From contig NZ_BMKS01000002.1 in NCBI RefSeq assembly GCF_014644455.1, forward strand, positions 372,001-436,000: DNA of 64,000 nt, in the 5' to 3' direction. Shown piece after piece: positions 28,126 to 36,451 of the stretch. The notes below the pieces were generated by a model. The model was given only the letters and a program-made list of their open reading frames with translations, was not told the origin of the DNA and ran no database searches. The translations under genes and the position numbers were made by a program. The first letter of the stretch is position 1. Every line of letters begins with the position of its first letter. Origin of the DNA: Caldovatus sediminis (GTDB taxonomy: Bacteria > Pseudomonadota > Alphaproteobacteria > Acetobacterales > Acetobacteraceae).

Positions 28126-28845
28126 GTGCGGCGGCGCGCGGCGCTGCTGCTGCCGGGTCTGGCCGCGCCGCCGGCCTGGACGGCCGCGGCGCAGCCGCGG
28201 CCGGCGGTGGATCTGCTGCTGGTGCTGGCGCTGGACGCCTCGGGCAGCATGGACGCGGACGAGTTCCGCCTGCAGCGGGAGGGGTGCGCGGAGGCGCTGT
28301 CGCACCCGGCGATGCTCGCCGCCATCCGGTCGAAGCCGCTCGGTGCGATCGCCGTGTCCGTGGTGGAGTGGGGTTCGCCCGGCGGCGCGGAGACGGTGGT
28401 GGGCTGGATGCGCGTGACCGATGCCGTCACAGCGCAGGCGCTGGGGCGCGCTCTGGTCGAGGCGCCGCGATCGCGCCAGAGCTACAACGCGATCGGCGAT
28501 GCGATCGACCACGCGGCAGCGCTGATCGCGGCGGCCCCGTTCCGTGCCGGGGAGCGGGTGATCGACCTCGCCGGCGACGGGCCGGACCTGCGCTCGCTGC
28601 GGCCGGCGGCGGCGGCGCGCGACGCGGCGGTGGCGGCGGGCATCGTGATCAACGCGCTGGCGATCGGGATCGCGCCCGTCACGCGCTTCGGCGTGCCGTT
28701 GCGCGAGCACTACGAGCGCGAGGTGATCGGCGGCCCCGGCGCCTTCGTTATCGTCGCGGAGGACCGCCGCGACTTCGCCCGCGCGATGCGGGCCAAGCTG
28801 ATGCGGGAGATCGCCGGGGCCCGCGCGCCCCTCGGCCCGGGCTGA
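28126..28845 (+). CDS. Secreted VWA-like protein, DUF1194 family
   Basis: The 239-residue frame begins at a GTG two bases after the GGT stop. An N-terminal signal peptide (RRRAALLLPGLAAPPAWTAAAQ) precedes a von Willebrand A-type fold. The MIDAS-like motif DASGSMDADEF is at about 38-48, and SYNAIGDAIDHA and RVIDLAGDGPD follow. This arrangement matches DUF1194, a family of secreted proteins of unknown role. The MIDAS suggests metal-dependent ligand binding. Translation is probably coupled to the upstream GGT. A 9-bp hairpin stem straddles the stop codon. Confidence 0.8.
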   Translation: MRRRAALLLPGLAAPPAWTAAAQPRPAVDLLLVLALDASGSMDADEFRLQREGCAEALSHPAMLAAIRSKPLGAIAVSVVEWGSPGGAETVVGWMRVTDAVTAQALGRALVEAPRSRQSYNAIGDAIDHAAALIAAAPFRAGERVIDLAGDGPDLRSLRPAAAARDAAVAAGIVINALAIGIAPVTRFGVPLREHYEREVIGGPGAFVIVAEDRRDFARAMRAKLMREIAGARAPLGPG

Positions 28846-28860
28846 CCGCCCGCCCGGGCC
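28834..28860. terminator. Terminator-like hairpin across the DUF1194 stop codon
   Basis: GGCCCGGGC (28834-28842) and GCCCGGGCC (28852-28860) are perfect complements: a 9-bp all-GC stem with a 9-base loop that includes the TGA stop. It lies between convergent genes and could end transcripts from both sides, although no U-tract follows. Confidence 0.5.
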
Positions 28861-28870
28861 GGCCTCCGCG

Positions 28871-29833
28871 TCAGTCGGCGCGGATGTTGGCGGCGCGGAT
28901 GACCTCGCCCCAGCGGCGGCGGTCCTCCGCGATGGTGCGGAGGAACTCCTCGGTCGAGCCGACGATGATCTCCATCGCGTTCTCGGTCATGCGCCGCTGG
29001 AACACCGGATCCTCGGCGACCTGGCGCAGCGCCGCGTTCCAACGGGCGACGATCGGGGGCGGGAGGTTGCCGGGGCCCGCGATGCCGAACCAGTTGCGGA
29101 TCTCGAAGCCGGGCAGGGTGTCGGCGATGCGCGGGAGATCGGGGAACAGCGGGCTGACGCGCGGCGCGCCGAAGGCGAGGGGGCGGAGCCCGCCGCCGCG
29201 GATCTGGCCCAGGAACTCCGGCAGGTTCCCGAACATCATGTCGGTGCGGCCGGCGACGATGTCCACGATCGCCGGCGCGCCGCCGCGGTAGGGCACGTGC
29301 AGCAGGTCCACCCCCGCCATGCGCTTGAACAGCTCGGCCGCGAGGTGCTGGGAGGAGCCGTTGCCGGCGGAGGCGTAGGTGAGGCGCCCCGGATTCGCCC
29401 GCGCGTGCGCGATCAGCTCGGCGACGGTGCGGAATTCGGCGTTCGGGCGCACGACCAGGACGTTGTAGATGTTGGCGACGTTGGCGATGGGCGTGAGGTC
29501 GCGGTCCACGTCGAAGGGCATGCGCACGCCCGGCATCTCGGGCAGGATGGTGTGCATCGCCATGGTCGCGAGCGAGACGACGTGCCCGTCCGGCGGCGAC
29601 TTCGCGACCGAGTCGGCGCCGATCATGCCGGAGGCGCCGGTGCGGTTCTCGACGATCACGCGCTGGCCGAAGATCGGCGTCAGGTGCTCGGCGAGCATGC
29701 GCGAGAGCAGGTCACATGTCCCGCCCGGGGCGAAGCCGCAGACGATGCGGACCTCGCGCGAGGGGAAGTCCTGCGCGCGCGCGGGCACGACGACCGCGAG
29801 CGCCAGGCAGAGGACGAGGATCAGGCGACGCAT
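28871..29833 (-). CDS. Bug/TctC family solute-binding protein
   Basis: Periplasmic receptor of the tripartite tricarboxylate transporter type. The 320-residue precursor has a signal peptide ending at ARAQ. The mature part shows the Bug motifs FPSREVRIVCGFAPGGTCDL, VIVENRTGASGMIGAD and VAKSPPDGH, then HVPYRGGAPAIVDIVAGRTD. A GGGAGG site precedes the ATG. It is last of a four-gene leftward operon with two enolase-superfamily enzymes and a hydroxyacid dehydrogenase, which suggests a hydroxylated or sugar acid ligand. No TctA/TctB membrane subunits are in the window. Cys22 of the mature region (VCGF) is unusual beside the paralogues. Confidence 0.9.
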   Translation of the reverse strand: MRRLILVLCLALAVVVPARAQDFPSREVRIVCGFAPGGTCDLLSRMLAEHLTPIFGQRVIVENRTGASGMIGADSVAKSPPDGHVVSLATMAMHTILPEMPGVRMPFDVDRDLTPIANVANIYNVLVVRPNAEFRTVAELIAHARANPGRLTYASAGNGSSQHLAAELFKRMAGVDLLHVPYRGGAPAIVDIVAGRTDMMFGNLPEFLGQIRGGGLRPLAFGAPRVSPLFPDLPRIADTLPGFEIRNWFGIAGPGNLPPPIVARWNAALRQVAEDPVFQRRMTENAMEIIVGSTEEFLRTIAEDRRRWGEVIRAANIRAD

Positions 29834-29853
29834 GCGTTCCTCCCTGGAACCGT

Positions 29854-30993
29854 TCAGACGTAGCCGGGGCCCTCGATCGGCGGGTGGGCGGCGAGGAAGG
29901 CCTCGTCCACCTCCACGCCGATGCCCGGCGCCTCCAGCGGCCGCACGCAGCCGTCGGCGCCGATGCGCCAGGGCTCGCTGCCGAGGCTGTCGCGGAACAG
30001 GTTGCCGCGCGACACGTCGGCCTCGAAGTAGCCGGCGTTCTCGATCGCGGCGAGGAGGTGGATCGAGGCCGCCTGGTTCACCCCCGTCATCGAGGAGTGC
30101 GGGTTGATCGGGATCTTGAAGGCGGAGGCCATCGCCGCGATGCGCAGCGCCTCCGTGACGCCGCCGCACTTCGAGAGGTCGGGCTGCCAGATGGTGATGA
30201 CGCCGTCCTCGAGGACCCGCGTGAACTCGAAGCGCGTGTAGTGGTTCTCGCCGGCGGCAAGGGGGGTGCGGCCGTAGCGCCGCGCCTCCGCGTAGGCGCG
30301 GTGGTCGTGGGCGGGGAAGGGCTCCTCCAGCCAGCCGATGCCGATCTCGTCCATCGCCGGCATCACCTGCCGCACCTGGTCCACGCGGTAGCCGGTGTTG
30401 GCGTCGGTGAGGATGGCGAGCTCGTGGCCGAAGGCGTTGCGCACCGCCTCCATGCGCGCGATGTCGTCGCGCACCGTGTCGCCGATGCGGAGCTTCACCG
30501 CCCTGTAGCCCGCCGCGACCAGCGGCGCCGCCTCGTCGATGAGCTGCGCCGGCGGCTGGTAGCCGAGCGCGACGCCGCCGGCGTAGGCCGGCACGGGGCG
30601 CGCCGCGCCGCCGAGCAGCCGGCAGAGCGGCAGGCCCGCCGCCTTCCCCTTGATGTCCCAGAGCGCCATGTCGATGCCGCTCATCGCCATCGCGCAGGCG
30701 GCGCCCATGCCGTGGCTGCCGAGCTGGTACTTGTAGATCTTCGCCCAGATCCCGACGGTGTCGTGCGCGTCCATGCCGAGGACGAGCTGGCGCAGCGTCG
30801 TCTCGATCAGCCTGGCGACGGCGGTGTGGGCGCGGCCGTGGTGGCTCTCGCCCCAGCCGACGATCCCGTCCTCGGTGACGACCTTGACCATCACCGCGTC
30901 GCGCTTGACGGCGCGGCCGATGCCGAGCGTGACGCCGCCCTCCGGCGGCAGGGGGAAGGAGGTTGGGTAGGCCTTGACCTCGACGATCCTCAT
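29854..30993 (-). CDS. Mandelate racemase/muconate lactonizing enzyme family protein (1)
   Basis: Enolase-superfamily enzyme that abstracts an alpha-proton of a carboxylate. The 379-residue protein has the capping domain and a barrel. Metal ligands are Asp197 (TDAN), Glu223 (LEEPF) and Glu249 (AGENH). Lys167 in VKLRIG and His299 in NPHSS are the candidate bases. Position 169 is Arg, giving KxR rather than the KxK of the second copy, so substrate or stereochemistry may differ. It is probably a sugar-acid dehydratase or racemase. The ATG has a GGGAGGA site and lies 16 bases after the dehydrogenase stop. Confidence 0.87.
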   Translation of the reverse strand: MRIVEVKAYPTSFPLPPEGGVTLGIGRAVKRDAVMVKVVTEDGIVGWGESHHGRAHTAVARLIETTLRQLVLGMDAHDTVGIWAKIYKYQLGSHGMGAACAMAMSGIDMALWDIKGKAAGLPLCRLLGGAARPVPAYAGGVALGYQPPAQLIDEAAPLVAAGYRAVKLRIGDTVRDDIARMEAVRNAFGHELAILTDANTGYRVDQVRQVMPAMDEIGIGWLEEPFPAHDHRAYAEARRYGRTPLAAGENHYTRFEFTRVLEDGVITIWQPDLSKCGGVTEALRIAAMASAFKIPINPHSSMTGVNQAASIHLLAAIENAGYFEADVSRGNLFRDSLGSEPWRIGADGCVRPLEAPGIGVEVDEAFLAAHPPIEGPGYV

Positions 30994-31009
30994 GGCGCGT
31001 GGTCCTCCC

Positions 31010-31993
31010 TCAGAGGTGCCCGAGGGCGCGGCGGCGGGCGCGCGACGCCTCCCAGCAGTCGGGGTTGACGAAGTTCCGCGGCCGGTCGCCGCGCAGGATG
31101 CGCACCACCTCCTCGCAGGCGACGGTGCTCATCGCCGCGACGCTCTCGCGCGTCAGGCCGGCGACGTGCGGGGTGAGCAGGACGTTGGGCAGGGCGCGCA
31201 GCGGGTGGTCGGGCGCGAGCGGCTGCTGCCAGAACACGTCGAGCGCCGCGCCGATCCGCCCCTCGCGCAGCGCCGCGAGCAGCGCCGCCTCCTCGATCAC
31301 CGGGCCGCGCGCGACGTTGAGCAGCCAGGCGCCCGGCTTCATGCGCGCGATCATCGCCGCGGAGGCGAGGCCCCGGGTCTCCGGCGTCAGCGGGCAGGTG
31401 AGGGCGATGTAGTCGCTCTCCGCGAACAGGCGCGGCAGCTCGGCGTAGGCGACGAAGGGCGGCAGCGCCTGCGGGTTGCGCCGGTTGCCGAGGACGTTCA
31501 TGCGGAAGCCGTGCGCCGCGATCTCCGCGAGCCGCGTGCCGATCGCGCCGACCCCGACGATGCCGAGGGTCCTGCCGCGCAGCTCCGTCGCGGCCTCCGA
31601 CCTCCCGCGCGCGGCGCCCCAGCCATCGGCGAGCAATGCGGCGTGCATCGCCTGCGCGTTGCGCGCGGCGGCGAGCATCTGCGCGACGACGAACTCCGCC
31701 ACGGCGTCGGCGTTGGCGCCCGGCACGTTCGCCACCACCACGCCCCGCGCCGTGCAGTCCGCGACCGGGATCATGTCCACGCCGACGCCGTGGCGCACCG
31801 CCGCGAGCAGCCGCGGGGCGTGGTCGAGCAGGTCGTCGGGCAGCTTCTGGCGCACCACCACCGCGTCCGCCCCGGCGCAGAGCGCGCGCAGGGCTTCCGG
31901 GCCGGAGCCCTGCGGCAGCAGCGTCTCGTGCCCGGCCTCGCGCAGGATCGCCTCGCCGGCCGGCTCGATGGGATCGGTGAGCGCGACGCGCAT
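31010..31993 (-). CDS. D-2-hydroxyacid dehydrogenase family protein with Gln at the catalytic Glu position
   Basis: NAD(P)-dependent oxidoreductase of 327 residues with the D-2-hydroxyacid dehydrogenase fold. The nucleotide motif is GVGAIG (147-152), with catalytic-type Arg229 (NVARGP) and His276 (TPHVAG). The usual acid Glu, found as E-P after DVF, is replaced: the sequence reads DVFWQQP, with Gln257. NAD-dependent formate dehydrogenase also has Gln there (DVWFPQP). By position it would reduce or oxidise a 2-oxo/2-hydroxy acid made by the flanking enolase-superfamily enzymes. The start overlaps the stop of the upstream enzyme as TGATG. Confidence 0.85.
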   Translation of the reverse strand: MRVALTDPIEPAGEAILREAGHETLLPQGSGPEALRALCAGADAVVVRQKLPDDLLDHAPRLLAAVRHGVGVDMIPVADCTARGVVVANVPGANADAVAEFVVAQMLAAARNAQAMHAALLADGWGAARGRSEAATELRGRTLGIVGVGAIGTRLAEIAAHGFRMNVLGNRRNPQALPPFVAYAELPRLFAESDYIALTCPLTPETRGLASAAMIARMKPGAWLLNVARGPVIEEAALLAALREGRIGAALDVFWQQPLAPDHPLRALPNVLLTPHVAGLTRESVAAMSTVACEEVVRILRGDRPRNFVNPDCWEASRARRRALGHL

Positions 31994-33132
31994 CACGCCA
32001 CCTTCCAGCGCATGAGCGCCTCGCGGTCCACCTCGATGCCGATGCCGGGGCCGTCGGGGACGCGCACGATGCCGTTCGCCTGTCGGATCGGCTCCCTCGC
32101 CAGCTCGTCGCGCAGCGGGTTCGGGGTCTGCTCGAACTCCAGCATCGGGGGGATCGGGCGGAAGGCCGGCGGCGTGTCGGGCATCGCGGCGAGCCACTGG
32201 ATCGTCGCGGCGAGGCCGATCGCGCTGCCCCAGGCGTGGGGCACGCACTCCACGCCGTGCGCCGAGGCGAGGGCGGCGATCTTGCGGCACTCGCTGAGGC
32301 CGCCGGCGGCGCAGACGTCGGGCTGGATGATGTCCATCGCCTTGCGCGCGACGATGTCGCGGAAGCCCCAGCGGGTGAAGTCGTTCTCGCCGCCGGCCAC
32401 CGCCAGGTCGAGGGCGCGGGTCACCTCGACGTAGCCGTCGTGGTCCTCGGGGCTGATCGGCTCCTCGAACCACAGCAGGTCGAGCGGCTCGAGCATCCGG
32501 CCGAGCCGGATCGCCTGCGGCACGGTGAAGCAGTGGTTCGCGTCCACGGCGAGGCCGACCTCCGGCCCGATCGCCTCGCGCACCGCCTGCACGCGCCGCA
32601 GGTCGAGCCGCGGATCGCCCAGGCCGATCTTCATCTTGATCGCGCGGAAGCCCTGCGCGGCGTAGCCCCGGGCCTCCTCCACCGCCTCCTCGACCAGGCG
32701 GTCCATGTCGGTGAAGTAGAGGCCGGTGGCGTAGGCGATCACCTCCTTGCGGTGGGCGCCGCCGATCAGCTTGTGGATCGGCTTGCCCACGGCCCGCCCC
32801 ATGACGTCCCAGAGCGCGATGTCGATGCCCGACAGCGCGGTGATCGAGAAGCCCGAGGGGCCGTAGTCCTTGATGCGGTTGTAGAGGTCCTCCCAGACCA
32901 CCTCGACGTCGAAGGGGTCGCGGCCGAGCACGCGCGGGGCGTACTGCGTCTCGATCAGCGTCTTGTTGACCGCGGCCGGGCCGTAGCACTCGCCCCAGCC
33001 GGTGATGCCCGCGTCGGTGGTGATCTCGACGATGCAGGAGGCACGGGTCGTGTAGAGCCAGCCGCGGGCGGAGGTGAACGGCTTCTCCACCTTCGCCTGC
33101 AGCAGATGGCAGGCGACCCCCGTCACCTTCAT
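31993..33132 (-). CDS. Mandelate racemase/muconate lactonizing enzyme family protein (2)
   Basis: First gene of the four-gene leftward operon. The 379-residue protein is an enolase-superfamily member. It has KMK (Lys166, Lys168), metal ligands Asp197, Glu223 and Glu249, and His299 in VPHAWG, the full set for a mandelate-racemase-subgroup enzyme. The positions match the other copy at 29854 exactly, so the two arose from a common ancestor and probably split substrates or steps. Uptake by the Bug protein and the linked dehydrogenase suggest breakdown of a sugar acid or related hydroxy acid. A strong GGAGGAG site precedes the ATG. Confidence 0.87.
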   Translation of the reverse strand: MKVTGVACHLLQAKVEKPFTSARGWLYTTRASCIVEITTDAGITGWGECYGPAAVNKTLIETQYAPRVLGRDPFDVEVVWEDLYNRIKDYGPSGFSITALSGIDIALWDVMGRAVGKPIHKLIGGAHRKEVIAYATGLYFTDMDRLVEEAVEEARGYAAQGFRAIKMKIGLGDPRLDLRRVQAVREAIGPEVGLAVDANHCFTVPQAIRLGRMLEPLDLLWFEEPISPEDHDGYVEVTRALDLAVAGGENDFTRWGFRDIVARKAMDIIQPDVCAAGGLSECRKIAALASAHGVECVPHAWGSAIGLAATIQWLAAMPDTPPAFRPIPPMLEFEQTPNPLRDELAREPIRQANGIVRVPDGPGIGIEVDREALMRWKVA

Positions 33133-33250
33133 GCGCGCTCCTCCTCCCGGCTGCCTCGCGCCGCGAGGCTGCCACGCGCCTGCGGGGGCGACAAGCGTCC
33201 GCGGCCCCTGCTAGCCTTGCCGCGGGACACCGCACCGGAGGGCAATGCGC

Positions 33251-33457
33251 ATGGCGTCCGACCTGGTTGCACCCACCATCGAGCAGATCCGGCGCTGGAG
33301 CGGCGTCGAGTGCCCCAACGAGGCGGCGCGGCACGGCCTCTCCGACTTCCCGCCGCTGCTCGCCGAGCTCGAGGCGCTGCGCGGCACGCTGGTGTTCGAG
33401 GACGAGCCCTCCTCGTTCGAGGCGGCGCTGCAGGCCGAGAAGGAGCGGACGCCGTGA
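33251..33457 (+). CDS. Small GatC/AtzG-like amidase partner protein
   Basis: A 68-residue helical protein directly upstream of an amidase, overlapping its GTG start as GTGA. The second ATG (33251) is chosen because GGAGG lies nine bases before it; the first ATG at 33245 is too close. The C-terminal stretch LVFEDEPSSFEAALQ resembles the belt-like tail of GatC and AtzG, small subunits that wrap around amidase-signature enzymes (AtzG with AtzE). Size, position and coupling support the same role. The family assignment is by pattern only, since such short proteins diverge quickly. Confidence 0.65.
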   Translation: MASDLVAPTIEQIRRWSGVECPNEAARHGLSDFPPLLAELEALRGTLVFEDEPSSFEAALQAEKERTP

Positions 33458-34884
33458 ACGCCCCCGCCGGCACCGCCGGGCTCGCGGCGCTCTCCATGAC
33501 CGAGGCCGCGGACGCGATCGCGCGCGGCGAGATCACGGCCGCCGCGCTGCTCGAGTCCTGCCTCGCCCGCATCGAGGCGCACGACGGCAGGGTCAACGCC
33601 TTCATCCGGCTCGACCGCGACGCCGCGCGGGAGGCGGCGGCCGCGGCCGACAGGGCGCGCGCCGCGGGCAGGCCGCTCGGGCCGCTGCACGGCGTGCCGA
33701 TGGCGCACAAGGACATGTACTACCGCGCCGGCAAGGTCAGCACCTGCGGATCGCGGATCCGCCGCGACTTCGTGCCGCAGGTGACGGCGACGGTGCTGGA
33801 GCGGCTGGACGCCGCCGGCGCGATCGACCTCGGCACGCTGAACATGGCCGAGTTCGCGCAGAACCCGACGGGGCACAACGCGCATTTCGGCCACTGCCAC
33901 AATCCCTGGAACCTGCCCTACTGCACCGGCGGCTCCTCCTCCGGCTCCGGCGCCGGGGTGGCGGCGCGGTTCTTCACGGCGGCGCTCGGCTCGGACACCG
34001 GCGGCTCGATCCGCCTGCCGGCGACGATCTGCGGCGTCACGGGACTGAAGGCGACGCAGACGCGCGTCTCGCGCTTCGGCGCGATGCCGCTCTCCTTCTC
34101 GGCCGACAACGTGGGCCCGCTGGTGCGCACGGCGCGCGACGCGGCGCGGTTCCTGCGCGTCGTCGCCGGCCACGACCCGAGGGACCCGACCAGCGCGCGC
34201 GAGCCCGTGCCGGACTACGAGGCGGCGCTCACCGGCGACATCCGCGGCCTGCGGATCGCCGTGCCGCAGGAGTGGTTCTTCGACGGCGCCGATTCCGTGG
34301 TGGTGGACGCCTTCGAGGCGGCGCTCGGGGTGCTCAAGGCGCGCGGCGCGACGGTGGAGCGCGTCTCCGCCCCCTCGCTCCGCGCCGTCGCCGCCTACGG
34401 CGCGCTGCTGAGCCGCGTGGAGGGCGCCGCGATCCACGCGAACTGGATGCGCGAGCGGCCCGGCGACTATTCCATCCACCTCTCCGCGCGCCTCTATGGC
34501 GGCTACGCGATCCCGGGGCACCTCTACGTCGAGGCCCTGGCGCGCCGCGGGCCGATCCTGCGCCGGTTCTGCGCCGAGGCGCTCGGCCGCTTCGACCTGG
34601 TGGCGACGCCGACGCTGCGCACGCGCGTGCCGACCCTCGCCGAGACCGACATTGATGCCGATCCGCGGAACTGGTCGCGCTTCATGGCGGTTTCCGCGAA
34701 CACGCGGCCGTTCAACTACCTCGGCCTGCCGGCGATCTCGGTGCCCTGCGGGTTCGACGACCGCGGCCTGCCGATCGGGCTGCAGCTCGCCGGCCGGCCC
34801 TTCGCCGAGGCGCGCGTGCTGCGGGCGGCGGACGCGTTCCAGCGCGACACGGACTGGCACCGGCGGATGCCGCCGCTCGGCTGA
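33454..34884 (+). CDS. Amidase (amidase signature family)
   Basis: Hydrolyses a carboxamide or related C-N bond. The 476-residue product carries Lys86 (MAHKDM), cis-Ser161 in GGSSSGSG and nucleophile Ser185 in DTGGSIRLPA: the Ser-cisSer-Lys triad of the family. The GTG start overlaps the small partner gene, and AGGAGCGG lies just upstream. AtzE/GatA-like arrangement with a small GatC-like partner suggests a heterodimer. A Bug receptor and a molybdenum hydroxylase follow on the same strand, which fits a pathway where an amide of an aromatic acid is taken up and deamidated. The substrate is not known. Confidence 0.9.
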   Translation: MNAPAGTAGLAALSMTEAADAIARGEITAAALLESCLARIEAHDGRVNAFIRLDRDAAREAAAAADRARAAGRPLGPLHGVPMAHKDMYYRAGKVSTCGSRIRRDFVPQVTATVLERLDAAGAIDLGTLNMAEFAQNPTGHNAHFGHCHNPWNLPYCTGGSSSGSGAGVAARFFTAALGSDTGGSIRLPATICGVTGLKATQTRVSRFGAMPLSFSADNVGPLVRTARDAARFLRVVAGHDPRDPTSAREPVPDYEAALTGDIRGLRIAVPQEWFFDGADSVVVDAFEAALGVLKARGATVERVSAPSLRAVAAYGALLSRVEGAAIHANWMRERPGDYSIHLSARLYGGYAIPGHLYVEALARRGPILRRFCAEALGRFDLVATPTLRTRVPTLAETDIDADPRNWSRFMAVSANTRPFNYLGLPAISVPCGFDDRGLPIGLQLAGRPFAEARVLRAADAFQRDTDWHRRMPPLG

Positions 34885-34986
34885 GGCGGACCCGCCGCGG
34901 GCCGGCGACGGGCCGCGGCGGGGGGCCTTGTCGAACCGGCCCGGGCGGCCAATGCTGCGCGGCAATTCCGGGGAGAGAGGGGCGTC

Positions 34987-35964
34987 ATGCTGCTGAATCG
35001 CCGAATCTGGATGGCCGGACTCGCTGTCGCGGGCCTCGCGGCGCCGCGCCGCTCGCTCGCGCAGGGCGCGGCGTGGCCGACGCGGCCCGTGCGCATCGTG
35101 GTGCCGTTCGGCCTCGGCGGATCGGCGGACGTGGCGGCGCGGTTCCTGGCGGAGCCGCTCGGGCAGGCGCTCGGCCAGCCGGTGGTGGTGGAGAACCGGC
35201 CCGGTGCCGGCGCGGTGATCGGCACCGAGGCGGTGGCGAAGTCGCCGCCCGACGGCCACACGCTGCTGATGATGTCGAACACCCATACGGCGAACGAGAC
35301 GCTGCTGCCGAACCGTCCCTACGCGCTGATGCGCGACCTCACGCCCGTCGCGGCGGTGAACATCGCCTACAACGTGCTGGTCGTGCATCCCTCGCTGCCG
35401 GCGCGGGCGGTCGCCGAGCTGATCGCCCATGCGAAGGCCAATCCCGGCAAGCTGGACTACGCCTCCTCCGGTCCCGGCACGCCCTACCACATCGCCGGCG
35501 AGGTGTTCCGCGCCATGGCCGGCATCGAGGTGACGCACGTGCCGTTCCGCGGCAGCGACCAGGCGCGGACCGCGGTGATCGGCGGCCAGGTGCCGATCAT
35601 GTTCGACGCGATCCCGACCATGGCCGAGCACATCCGCGGCGGGCGCGTGCGGGGCCTCGCCACCACCGGGCCGGAGCGCAGCCCGCTGCTGCCCGAACTG
35701 CCGACGGTGGCGGAGACCCTGCCCGGCTACGAGTCCTCGCTCTGGCTCGGGCTGATGGCGCCGGCCGGCACGCCGCGGCCGGTCGTGGAGCGGCTGAACG
35801 CGGAGGTGAACCGGATCCTCGCCCTGCCGGCGACGCGCGAGGCCCAGGCGCGCCTCGGGGCGCAGCCGATGCCGATGTCCATCGCGGAGTTCGAGGCGTT
35901 CCTGCGCCGCGACATCCAGCGCCAGGGCGAATGGATCCGCATGGCGCGCATCCAGGTGGGCTGA
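34987..35964 (+). CDS. Bug/TctC family solute-binding protein
   Basis: Periplasmic receptor of 325 residues with a signal peptide ending at SLAQ. Bug motifs are present: WPTRPVRIVVPFGLGGSADV, VVVENRPGAGAVIG, VAKSPPDGH, and the domain-two stretch HVPFRGSDQARTAVIGGQVP. The gene follows the amidase after 102 bases. It precedes the [2Fe-2S] subunit of a molybdenum hydroxylase by 10 bases, so it probably recognises the substrate of that pathway. Bug proteins often bind carboxylates or aromatic acids and their amides. No TctA/TctB genes are present nearby. Confidence 0.9.
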   Translation: MLLNRRIWMAGLAVAGLAAPRRSLAQGAAWPTRPVRIVVPFGLGGSADVAARFLAEPLGQALGQPVVVENRPGAGAVIGTEAVAKSPPDGHTLLMMSNTHTANETLLPNRPYALMRDLTPVAAVNIAYNVLVVHPSLPARAVAELIAHAKANPGKLDYASSGPGTPYHIAGEVFRAMAGIEVTHVPFRGSDQARTAVIGGQVPIMFDAIPTMAEHIRGGRVRGLATTGPERSPLLPELPTVAETLPGYESSLWLGLMAPAGTPRPVVERLNAEVNRILALPATREAQARLGAQPMPMSIAEFEAFLRRDIQRQGEWIRMARIQVG

Positions 35965-35974
35965 GCGACGCATC

Positions 35975-36451
35975 ATGGCGCGCTTCACGCTCAACGGCAC
36001 GGCGGTCTCGGTCGAGCTGCCGGGAGAGGTTTCGCTGCTGCATGCGCTGCGCGGCCCGCTCGGCCTCAGCGGGCCGCGCTACGGCTGCGGCGCCGAGCAG
36101 TGCGGAAGCTGCATGGTGCTGGTGGACGGCGCGCCGCGCTACGCCTGCACCCTCGCGGTCGGCGCCGTCGAGGGGAAGGCGGTGCGCACGGTGGAGGGGC
36201 TCGGCACGCCGGACGCGCCGCATCCGCTGCAGGCCGCATTCCTCGCCGAGCAGGCCGGGCAGTGCGGCTTCTGCCTGCCCGGCATCCTGGTGAGCGCGGC
36301 GGCGCTGCTGGAGCGCGACCCCGATCCGGACGAGGCGGCGATCCGCGCCGCGCTCGAGCCGCATCTGTGCCGCTGCGGCAGCCACAACCGCATCCTCCGC
36401 GCCGTGCGCCGCGCCGCGCGGGCGATGCGCGAGGGGAGGGCGGCGGCATGA
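35975..36451 (+). CDS. [2Fe-2S] subunit of an aldehyde oxidase/isoquinoline 1-oxidoreductase-type hydroxylase
   Basis: Small electron-transfer subunit of 158 residues. The plant-ferredoxin-type cluster ligands are Cys38, Cys43, Cys46 and Cys58. The second cluster ligands are Cys97, Cys100, Cys132 and Cys134, in CGFC and CRCG. This is the two-cluster layout of IorA, NicA and CoxS. Its stop overlaps the start of the molybdopterin subunit as ATGA. No FAD-binding medium subunit gene follows, so the enzyme is of the two-subunit IorAB/NicAB kind. Its electrons would go to a cytochrome or other carrier rather than to a flavin domain. Confidence 0.92.
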   Translation: MARFTLNGTAVSVELPGEVSLLHALRGPLGLSGPRYGCGAEQCGSCMVLVDGAPRYACTLAVGAVEGKAVRTVEGLGTPDAPHPLQAAFLAEQAGQCGFCLPGILVSAAALLERDPDPDEAAIRAALEPHLCRCGSHNRILRAVRRAARAMREGRAAA

